DNA from: Flavobacteriales bacterium UBA5939
GTDB taxonomy: Bacteria > Bacteroidota > Bacteroidia > Flavobacteriales > Schleiferiaceae
Length of the DNA: 5,010 bases
Reading direction: 5' to 3'
Assembly: GCA_002430755.1 (NCBI GenBank)
Contig: DJCX01000049.1
Coordinates: 1-5,010, forward strand
The notes beneath the pieces are model-generated. The model had not been told where the DNA came from and searched no databases. It saw nothing but the letters and a program-made list of their open reading frames with translations. Position 1 is the first letter of the stretch, and the number at the start of each line of letters is the position of its first letter. Below, in pieces: positions 1-4,615 of this stretch. The position numbers and the translations under genes were made by a program.

Positions 1-504
1 AAAGATGCCCTCGGTAGAAGCTGGCAGCTCGGAACTATTCAGGTAGATTACAACCTGCCAGAGCGTTTCGAACTAGAGTATAAAGGTTCAGACAACGAAA
101 GCCACCGTCCAGTGATGATTCACCGTGCGCCGTTCGGTTCTATGGAACGTTTCGTAGCAGTACTTCTAGAGCACTGTGGCGGAAACTTCCCGTTGTGGTT
201 AACCCCAGAACAAGTGAAGATTTTACCGGTTAGTGACAAATACAATGACTACGCTCAGGAAATAGCACAATTCCTAGAAATTTCCGATATTCGCGCCCTC
301 GTAGATGATCGTAACGAGAAGATTGGCAGGAAGATACGTGACGCAGAAGTGACTAAAATTCCTTACATGTTGATCGTCGGCGAGAAAGAAGCCACTAGCG
401 GGGAACTAAGTGTACGTCGCCACGGCCAAGGAGATTTGGGAACAATGACCCGTGAACAATTTGTAAAAAGCATTGAGGAAGAGATTTCTCAACTTATTGA
501 TTAA
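1..504 (+). CDS. thrS: Threonyl-tRNA synthetase, C-terminal part (5' end outside window)
   Basis: Class II aminoacyl-tRNA synthetase that charges tRNA-Thr with threonine in the cytoplasm. Frame 1 is open from the first base and gives the last 167 residues of a protein that is usually about 640 long. Residues 1-60 are the end of the catalytic core. The stretch HRPVMIHRAPFGSMERF (35-51) contains class II motif 3 with its ATP-binding arginine (R50), and the histidine of MIHRA (H41) aligns with the third zinc ligand (E. coli H511). From about residue 65 (FPLWLTPEQVKILPV) to the end lies the HGTP anticodon-binding domain, including RRHGQGDLG near 136-144. It ends in TAA followed directly by TAG. 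The next gene, infC, begins 27 bases later, as in the widespread thrS-infC-rpmI-rplT operon. Nothing in the visible part looks damaged. Identification is by recognition of conserved motifs and is very secure. Confidence 0.97.
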   Translation, partial: KDALGRSWQLGTIQVDYNLPERFELEYKGSDNESHRPVMIHRAPFGSMERFVAVLLEHCGGNFPLWLTPEQVKILPVSDKYNDYAQEIAQFLEISDIRALVDDRNEKIGRKIRDAEVTKIPYMLIVGEKEATSGELSVRRHGQGDLGTMTREQFVKSIEEEISQLID

Positions 505-531
505 TAGAAGTTTAACTAAAACAACCGAACA

Positions 532-534
532 CTG
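532..534 (+). promoter_or_regulatory. infC: Non-canonical CTG start codon of infC (probable IF3 autoregulation site)
   Basis: Between the stop at 517 and the first conserved IF3 residues, CTG 532 is the first near-cognate initiation codon in frame. In E. coli infC starts with AUU, and IF3 represses its own translation by rejecting that codon. A CTG start here would be an equivalent arrangement. The short segment 505-531 is A-rich and has no ribosome-binding motif. An AGAGGT at 538-543 lies just after the codon, so it cannot act as a normal Shine-Dalgarno sequence for it. The lack of any AUG is seen directly; the choice of CTG and the feedback role are inference. Confidence 0.6.
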
Positions 535-1074
535 AGAAGAGGTAAAAGAAAGCAGCCAAAAGAGAAACTGGCCGCAAATCACAGAACTAACGAACGTATC
601 CGCGTTCCTAAAATTCGCTTGGTAGGTGATAATGTAGAGCCAGGCATCTACGATACTCGTCAAGCGAAGCGCATGGCAGAAGACATGGATTTAGATTTGG
701 TGGAAATTTCGCCAAAGGCTGACCCACCGGTGTGTAAAATCATCGATTACAGCAAATTCATGTACGATCAGCGCAAAAAGCAGAAGGAACTTGCTGCTAA
801 AGCTGTGAAGGTGGTTATCAAAGAAATTCGTTTTGGACCGAACACCTCAGATCATGATTACGAATTCAAGAAGAAACACGCTATTGAATTCTTGCAGAGC
901 GGAGCGAAAGTGAAGGCATTTGTCTTCTTCCGTGGACGTTCGATTGTTTTTAAAGACAAAGGAGAAATCTTGTTGTTGCGTCTTGCTCAAGACTTGGAAG
1001 AATACGGAAAAGTAGAGCACATGCCATCGATGGACGGTAAGAAGATGAACATCACCATTGCTCCTAAGAAATAG
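532..1074 (+). CDS. infC: Translation initiation factor IF-3, with a CTG start codon
   Basis: IF3 binds the 30S subunit, keeps it apart from 50S and checks the start codon-initiator tRNA pairing. From CTG at 532 the product is 180 residues, a normal IF3 length. A basic N-terminal tail (RRGKRKQPK) leads into the N domain from about residue 18 (HRTNERIRVPKIRLVGDN), with LDLVEISP (54-61) and PPVCKIIDYSKF (65-76); a lysine-rich linker follows (81-95), then the C domain from IKEIRFGP (96-103) to the end. The frame is closed by TAA at 517-519, and no ATG or GTG start codon lies between that stop and the conserved N domain. CTG 532 gives the tail that matches relatives as I remember them. Other in-frame near-cognates (CTG 568, ATC 598, ATT 613, TTG 619) would remove part of the tail or the N domain. 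No Shine-Dalgarno sequence precedes it. Function is near certain; the exact start is inferred. Confidence 0.93.
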   Translation: MRRGKRKQPKEKLAANHRTNERIRVPKIRLVGDNVEPGIYDTRQAKRMAEDMDLDLVEISPKADPPVCKIIDYSKFMYDQRKKQKELAAKAVKVVIKEIRFGPNTSDHDYEFKKKHAIEFLQSGAKVKAFVFFRGRSIVFKDKGEILLLRLAQDLEEYGKVEHMPSMDGKKMNITIAPKK

Positions 1075-1103
1075 AAGTTACTCCAAATAAATACAGTTGA
1101 ATC

Positions 1104-1301
1104 ATGCCAAAGATGAAAACTAAATCCAGTGCAAAGAAGCGTTTTAAGCTGACAGGCTCTGGTAAGATCAAAAGAAAGCACGCTTTCAAGTCACACATCT
1201 TGACCAAGAAAGCAACTGATCAGAAGCGTCGTTTGACAAAATCTGGTTTGGTTTCTGATTCTGATGCGAAAAACATCAAGAATCAATTGGGAATGAAGTA
1301 A
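1104..1301 (+). CDS. rpmI: 50S ribosomal protein L35
   Basis: Small, highly basic protein of the large ribosomal subunit. The 65 residues match the usual bL35 length of about 64-66. The N terminus MPKMKTKSSAKKRFKLTGSGKIKRKHAFKSH is diagnostic in its KMKTKSSAKKRF (3-14) and the GSGKIKR (18-24) core, and RRLTKSG (42-48) follows in the C-terminal half. ATG 1104 is the family start. It lies 29 bases after infC and has no Shine-Dalgarno sequence, only A/T-rich DNA (CCAAATAAATAC) upstream. It sits between infC and rplT as expected, so it should be on the same mRNA. Its stop codon is inside a potential hairpin (1287-1308) that begins a structured spacer before rplT. Confidence 0.97.
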   Translation: MPKMKTKSSAKKRFKLTGSGKIKRKHAFKSHILTKKATDQKRRLTKSGLVSDSDAKNIKNQLGMK

Positions 1302-1372
1302 TTCCCAGAGTTAATTAATTAACCCTGTGCCAGGTAGCTAAACCTTCTTGAAATAGTAGAAGTACCTCTCAC
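1287..1372 (+). promoter_or_regulatory. Structured rpmI-rplT spacer RNA, candidate translational control element
   Basis: Three potential RNA hairpins follow one another. (A) 1287-1308 pairs GGGAAT (1289-1294) with ATTCCC (1301-1306), extended by U-A and U-G, with the rpmI stop codon across the loop and the 3' arm. (B) 1306-1327 is a near-perfect palindrome (10 of 11 base positions match) around TTAATTAATTAA. It shares 1306-1308 with A, so the two compete. (C) 1327-1372 pairs GTG with CAC, then AGGTA (1332-1336) with TACCT (1363-1367), and CTTCT (1344-1348) with AGAAG (1358-1362). The 5' side of C carries a 7-base bulge, GCTAAAC. Stem C ends 16 bases before the rplT ATG, and the linker is A-rich. 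L20 is known to repress its operon by binding structured mRNA in E. coli and Bacillus; whether this element binds L20 is my inference. None of the hairpins has a terminator-like T-tract. Confidence 0.45.
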
Positions 1373-1388
1373 AAAAAAATTAAAATTT

Positions 1389-1733
1389 ATGCCACGTTCA
1401 GTAAATGCTGTTGCTTCAAGAGAGCGCAGAAAAAAATTGATGAAGCACGCCAAAGGTTACTTTGGTCGTCGCAAAAACGTTTGGACGGTAGCAAAGAATG
1501 CTGTTGAGAAAGGTCTTCAGTACGCTTACCGCGACCGTAAAAACAAAAAACGCACGTTCCGCGCATTGTGGATTCAGCGTATTAACGCTGGTGCACGTAT
1601 GCACGGTATGTCTTACTCACAATTCATGGGTAAGGTGAAAAAAGCGAACATTGAATTGAACCGTAAGGTTTTGGCAGATTTAGCCATGAACCACCCTGAA
1701 GCGTTCAAAGCGATCGTTGATAAGGTGAAGTAA
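1389..1733 (+). CDS. rplT: 50S ribosomal protein L20
   Basis: Primary rRNA-binding protein of the large subunit, needed early in 50S assembly, and in E. coli and Bacillus also a repressor of its own operon. The 114 residues are the standard bL20 length. MPRSVNAVASRERRKKLMKHAKGYFGRRKN is the basic N-terminal extension, with the hallmark AKGYFGRRKN (21-30). RDRKNKKRTFRALWIQRINAGAR (48-70) and MSYSQFM (74-80) belong to the globular RNA-binding domain, and LNRKVLADLAMNHPEAF (90-106) is the typical C-terminal part. ATG 1389 is the family start; it follows an A-rich leader (ACAAAAAAATTAAAATTT) without a Shine-Dalgarno sequence. It is the last gene of the operon, separated from rpmI by 87 bases of potentially structured RNA and followed within 25 bases by a terminator hairpin. 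Confidence 0.98.
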   Translation: MPRSVNAVASRERRKKLMKHAKGYFGRRKNVWTVAKNAVEKGLQYAYRDRKNKKRTFRALWIQRINAGARMHGMSYSQFMGKVKKANIELNRKVLADLAMNHPEAFKAIVDKVK

Positions 1734-1754
1734 TAATCTTTTGGAGTACTTTTT

Positions 1755-1787
1755 AAACGCCTCGTTCCTTTGGAGCGGGGCGTTTTT
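1755..1787 (+). terminator. Rho-independent terminator of the thrS-infC-rpmI-rplT operon
   Basis: Arms 1755-1768 and 1772-1785 can pair over 14 positions, mostly G-C at the core with two G-T wobbles, around a 3-base TTT loop. A run of five T (1783-1787) closes the + strand version. It starts 21 bases after the rplT stop. The convergent ABC ATPase gene ends at 1795, so the same hairpin follows that gene in the opposite direction. On that strand the tail is only TTTAAAA, a weaker release signal. It is probably a shared terminator that works best for the ribosomal operon. Confidence 0.9.
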
Positions 1788-1794
1788 CATTACC

Positions 1795-2691
1795 CTACTT
1801 TGAAATAAGACGGTGTCCCTCGTAATTGTAGATGCGCATCTCCCCTTTTGGCAAAGGAATAGTCTCGATAACCTCAGTGTACAATTCCGGTAACTCGTGT
1901 GCATAACACCACTTGTGATTGCCATTATCACGCCATTTTCCAGGCAGCTCAACCTCTTTTGGAACCACATTAATGTAATCAAACAGACCTGCAATCTCGT
2001 GATGAACGGGTTCGGCAATGATTTCATTGGGTCTCCCCTGTTGTACCAGCTTCCCACCACGAATCACCCAAAGGGTATCTGCAACAAAGAGGGCATCGGC
2101 TGGGTCGTGTAGCACCAAAAGTGCGGCACAGCCTTCTCTTTTAATCATGGCCTTGAAATCCATTAGAATGAGTGACTTCGTTCTCAAGTCCAGCTGTGCC
2201 AAACTCTCGTCCATCAATAGTACCGGTGGGCTTCCTGCCATCGCCTTGGCAATGCTGACACGCTGACGCTGACCGCCACTGAGCGTTCGCACCTTTTGAC
2301 CGCTGTAAGCTTGCAAGTGCATTGCTGCCTTGAGCTCTTCTACACGTGCTTCTTTGTCCTCAGGATCCATTCTTAGTATATGATGACCGATATTGTCTTC
2401 AAGACTGAGCATGCTCTGTAAATCGTCGAGCTGTGGTACCCAACCCGCCTTCGTCTCATCAAGCACCAAGCGCTTCTTGCGCGTTTCTACTTCTTTTCCG
2501 GCAATGATGACCTTACCAGCTCCTGGATCTAGCTCACCACGCAAAAGACGCATCAACGTGCTCTTACCAGCACCAGAGGGACCAACGATCACTACAATCT
2601 CCCCGGGAGCAATGGTAGCGTTGCCAAAATCAAATTTTAGCTCGTCGTATGCGAAGCGCAGTTCTCGGAATTCTAAGAGTGGTTGTGCCAT
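1795..2691 (-). CDS. ABC transporter ATP-binding protein, substrate unknown
   Basis: Cytoplasmic nucleotide-binding subunit of an ABC transporter, 298 residues from ATG 2689-2691. All motifs are intact: Walker A GPSGAGKST (37-45), Q-loop Q87 in WVPQLDD, signature LSGGQ (137-141) followed by RQRVSIAKA, Walker B VLLMDE (157-162) with catalytic E162, a D-loop variant SLAQLD (163-168), and switch histidine H195 in LHDPADA. The order and the H-loop context resemble importers of the iron, polyamine or sulfate type (FbpC/PotA/CysA), but I cannot assign a substrate. After the ATPase core, about 60 residues (240-298) form an extension without a recognisable regulatory domain. No permease or binding protein lies beside it. 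A TTG five codons upstream is rejected because MAQPLLEF fits the usual ATPase start and the upstream codons lie against a terminator. The gene begins 13 bases after that terminator's T-tract. Confidence 0.9.
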   Translation of the reverse strand: MAQPLLEFRELRFAYDELKFDFGNATIAPGEIVVIVGPSGAGKSTLMRLLRGELDPGAGKVIIAGKEVETRKKRLVLDETKAGWVPQLDDLQSMLSLEDNIGHHILRMDPEDKEARVEELKAAMHLQAYSGQKVRTLSGGQRQRVSIAKAMAGSPPVLLMDESLAQLDLRTKSLILMDFKAMIKREGCAALLVLHDPADALFVADTLWVIRGGKLVQQGRPNEIIAEPVHHEIAGLFDYINVVPKEVELPGKWRDNGNHKWCYAHELPELYTEVIETIPLPKGEMRIYNYEGHRLISK

Positions 2692-2704
2692 ATGGGGAAG
2701 TAAC

Positions 2705-2734
2705 AAAAAAACCGCCCCATAGTTGGGGCGGTTT
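2705..2734 (-). terminator. Rho-independent terminator after lpdA, in the leader of the ABC ATPase gene
   Basis: On the minus strand, AAACCGCCCC (from 2734 down to 2725) pairs perfectly over 10 positions with GGGGCGGTTT (2718 to 2709), with a 6-base loop. It runs into seven T (complement of 2705-2711), three of them in the stem. It begins 21 bases after the lpdA stop and ends 13 bases before the start of the next gene on the same strand. The + strand version lacks a good T-tract, so it acts on minus-strand transcripts. Structure is clear; whether it fully stops RNA polymerase cannot be read from sequence. Confidence 0.88.
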
Positions 2735-2762
2735 GAAACTATTTAAAGCCTTTTCTTACAAA
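2734..2762 (-). promoter_or_regulatory. Weak Bacteroidota-type promoter candidate for the ABC ATPase gene
   Basis: Reading the minus strand, TTTG (2762-2759, overlapping the lpdA stop) is followed after 17 bases by TAGTTTCA (2741-2734). This resembles the Bacteroidota -33 TTTG and -7 TAnnTTTG elements but misses the last two bases of the -7 box. A transcript from it would begin inside the 5' arm of the lpdA terminator and so could shorten that hairpin. This is the only promoter-like pair I found between lpdA and the ATPase gene, and the match is imperfect. Confidence 0.2.
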
Positions 2763-4144
2763 TGAATTACCTCATCGTAAGCTGCTGCTGTCGCTTCCAT
2801 GAACGCCTCACTGAGGGTTGGGTGCGGGTGAACAGCCTTTAGGATTTCGTGACCAGTTGTCTCCAGCTTGCGCGCTAGTACTGCCTCAGCAATCATTTCT
2901 GTAACATTTGATCCAATCATATGTGCGCCAAGTAGCTCACCGTACTTCGCATCAAAGATTACCTTGATAAAACCGTCCTTGTGGCCTGAAGCAGATGCCT
3001 TACCTGAGGCAGAGAACGGGAACTTACCGACTTTCAGATCGTAACCCGCTTCTTTTGCTGCCTTCTCAGTCATACCTACTGAAGCTACCTCAGGGAAACA
3101 GTACGTACATCCTGGGATGTTGCCGTAATCAAGTGGCTCGACGTTGTGACCTGCTATTTTCTCTACACAAAGAATACCTTCCGCAGAGGCAACGTGTGCC
3201 AATGCTGGACCTTTTACGATATCACCGATAGCGTAGTATCCTGGAACCGTAGTTTGGTAGTAGTCATTTACCATCACGCGACCGCGATCTGTTGCAATAC
3301 CTACGTCTTCAAGACCAATACCTTCTACGTTTGGTGCAATACCTACAGCAGAAAGAACGATGTCTGCATCAAGCACCTCTTCGCCTTTTTTCGTTTTCAC
3401 AGTGACCTTACAACCGTCGCCTGAAGTATCTACTCCTGTAACCTCTGAGCTCGTCATTACTTTAATGCCGCTCTTCTTGAAGGTGCGCTCGAGTTGCTTG
3501 CTTACTTCTTCGTCTTCCAATGGTACGATGTTCGGCAAGTACTCTACAACAGTTACATCAGTACCCATGCTGTTGTAGAAATAGGCGAATTCAATACCGA
3601 TGGCACCTGAACCTACAACTACCAATTTCTCTGGCTGCTTGTCCAAGGTCATCGCTTGGCGATAACCTATGATCTTCTTGCCGTCTTGCGGCAAAGAAGG
3701 AAGCTCGCGCGAACGAGCACCGGTAGCAATAATGATGTGGTTCGCAGAATAAACAGTCTCTTTACCGTCCTCAGCAGTTACTGCCACTTTCTTTCCTGGC
3801 TGAACTTTACCGAATCCGTCGATAACTGTGATTTTATTTTTCTTCATCAAGAACTGGACACCACCGCTCATACCGTTAGCCACCTGACGTGAACGGTTTA
3901 CTACAGCATTGAAATCCTTGTCGTACTCGCTCACCTTGATACCAAAGTCTTCTGCGTGCTTTACGTATTCAAATACTTGAGCACTCTTCAAAAGAGCTTT
4001 AGTAGGGATACAACCCCAGTTAAGACAAACGCCTCCTAGATTTTCTTTTTCTACTACAGCGGTTTTCAATCCCAACTGCGATGCGCGAATTGCGGTTACA
4101 TAACCACCCGGGCCTGAACCCACTACAATTACGTCAAAATCCAT
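2756..4144 (-). CDS. lpdA: Dihydrolipoyl dehydrogenase (E3)
   Basis: FAD enzyme that reoxidises dihydrolipoamide with NAD+ in pyruvate, 2-oxoglutarate or branched-chain 2-oxoacid dehydrogenase complexes and the glycine cleavage system. The 462 residues are close to the family norm. The FAD-binding GSGPGG motif is at 9-14, and the redox-active disulfide is C40 and C45 in CLNWGC. The second FAD contact motif is IIIATGAR (137-144), the NAD-binding motif GSGAIG is at 178-183 with E201 at the end of the following strand, and YAIGD (304-308) binds FAD. The dimer interface domain ends with HPHPTLSE (439-446), whose H441 and E446 form the catalytic pair. No E1 or E2 gene is adjacent and there is no N-terminal lipoyl domain, so it is a free-standing E3 that may serve several complexes. 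It starts 44 bases after ridA, with no terminator between, and ends before a strong terminator. Confidence 0.97.
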   Translation of the reverse strand: MDFDVIVVGSGPGGYVTAIRASQLGLKTAVVEKENLGGVCLNWGCIPTKALLKSAQVFEYVKHAEDFGIKVSEYDKDFNAVVNRSRQVANGMSGGVQFLMKKNKITVIDGFGKVQPGKKVAVTAEDGKETVYSANHIIIATGARSRELPSLPQDGKKIIGYRQAMTLDKQPEKLVVVGSGAIGIEFAYFYNSMGTDVTVVEYLPNIVPLEDEEVSKQLERTFKKSGIKVMTSSEVTGVDTSGDGCKVTVKTKKGEEVLDADIVLSAVGIAPNVEGIGLEDVGIATDRGRVMVNDYYQTTVPGYYAIGDIVKGPALAHVASAEGILCVEKIAGHNVEPLDYGNIPGCTYCFPEVASVGMTEKAAKEAGYDLKVGKFPFSASGKASASGHKDGFIKVIFDAKYGELLGAHMIGSNVTEMIAEAVLARKLETTGHEILKAVHPHPTLSEAFMEATAAAYDEVIHL

Positions 4145-4188
4145 TTCTGATGTGTTTAAAATGAGCGTGCAATTTAATACCCAATTCC

Positions 4189-4572
4189 TTAACTCTTACG
4201 GACTGCAATGCAGGATATCTCCACATTCACATTTTTAGGTAAAGTTTTTACCGCGACCGTCTCTCTGGCAGGATATGGAGGACTAAAATGACGCGCATAA
4301 ATTTCATTCACCATAGGAAAATGGTCCATGCTGCTTAAGAAAATCGAAGTCTTCACGACGTTATTAAAATCGGACCCTGCTGCCAGAAGTACCGCCTGTA
4401 GATTTCGCATCACGCGCTCGGTTTCTACTTCAATCGAATCTAGCTCCAATTCCCCGGTATGTGGATCCATGGCAATCTGACCGGAGGTGAAAATCATGTT
4501 TCCAACCTCTACTCCAGCACTATACGGTCCAATGGCCGGTGCCAAGCCCTTGCCTTCAATCGCTTTTTTCAT
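4189..4572 (-). CDS. ridA: RidA family reactive imine/enamine deaminase
   Basis: RidA (YjgF/YER057c/UK114) hydrolyses reactive enamine and imine intermediates, such as 2-aminoacrylate released by PLP-dependent threonine/serine dehydratases, and so protects PLP enzymes. The 127 residues match the family length. The N terminus has the usual APAIGPYSAGVEVG (11-24), with Y17 in the active-site pocket. IFTSGQIAMDPHTGEL (27-42) and MVNEIYARHF (87-96) are also typical. PPYPARETV (98-106) holds R103, the arginine that binds the substrate carboxylate, and the glutamate of VNVEIS (E119) completes the site, so an active enzyme is expected. ATG 4570-4572 is the family start. It is the first gene of the minus-strand group and faces trpG/pabA across 43 bases. 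The likely operon partner is lpdA; a metabolic link beyond PLP and amino acid turnover is speculative. Confidence 0.95.
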   Translation of the reverse strand: MKKAIEGKGLAPAIGPYSAGVEVGNMIFTSGQIAMDPHTGELELDSIEVETERVMRNLQAVLLAAGSDFNNVVKTSIFLSSMDHFPMVNEIYARHFSPPYPARETVAVKTLPKNVNVEISCIAVRKS

Positions 4573-4575
4573 AAC

Positions 4576-4590
4576 TCTGATTTAATCAGA
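4576..4590. repeat. 15-base inverted repeat between ridA and the amidotransferase gene
   Basis: TCTGATT (4576-4582) and AATCAGA (4584-4590) are perfect 7-base inverted arms around a single T. The repeat fills a third of the 43-base divergent intergenic region, starting 4 bases from the ridA start codon and ending 25 bases before the other start codon. Its size and place would suit a dimeric repressor operator that affects both genes, but no family-specific motif is recognised. In a ridA leader RNA it could not form a useful hairpin because the loop would be one base. Confidence 0.35.
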
Positions 4591-4603
4591 ATTCAATTTA
4601 GCT

Positions 4604-4611
4604 CATATTTG
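4604..4611 (+). promoter_or_regulatory. -7-like promoter element directly before the amidotransferase gene
   Basis: CATATTTG matches the Bacteroidota -7 consensus TAnnTTTG at all but the first fixed base. It ends 4 bases before ATG 4616, which would place the transcription start at or within a few bases of the start codon and give a leaderless or nearly leaderless mRNA. No TTTG -33 element is evident at the usual distance upstream, so support rests on the -7 box and on the need for a promoter in this short divergent gap. Confidence 0.35.
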
Positions 4612-4615
4612 CAGT

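Noticed and set aside
538..543. AGAGGT as a Shine-Dalgarno sequence for infC
   Set aside because: It lies after CTG 532, and no in-frame start codon follows it at a usable distance; Bacteroidota generally do not rely on such sites.
406..663. Minus-strand open frame across the thrS-infC junction
   Set aside because: It overlaps the certain coding ends of thrS and infC, and its cysteine-, serine- and phenylalanine-rich translation resembles no protein family; it is a shadow of the real frames.
619..1074. infC starting at TTG 619 (151 residues)
   Set aside because: This TTG encodes the leucine of the conserved KIRLVGDN segment. Reading upstream in the same frame gives more IF3 sequence (NERIRVPK), so a start here would cut off part of the N domain.
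1311..1322. TTAATTAATTAA as an attachment site or insertion scar
   Set aside because: It is a simple A+T palindrome inside an intact, conserved operon, with no flanking duplication or mobile gene; an RNA-structure role fits better.
2692..2706. TTG start five codons upstream of the ABC ATPase ATG
   Set aside because: The extra residues LLPH add nothing conserved, and the TTG lies against the terminator T-tract; ATG 2689-2691 fits the family start better.
2709..2734. Hairpin near 2709-2734 as a REP-like dispersed repeat
   Set aside because: Only one copy is seen here, and its T-tract and position after lpdA explain it as an intrinsic terminator. The hairpin at 1755-1785 has a different sequence.
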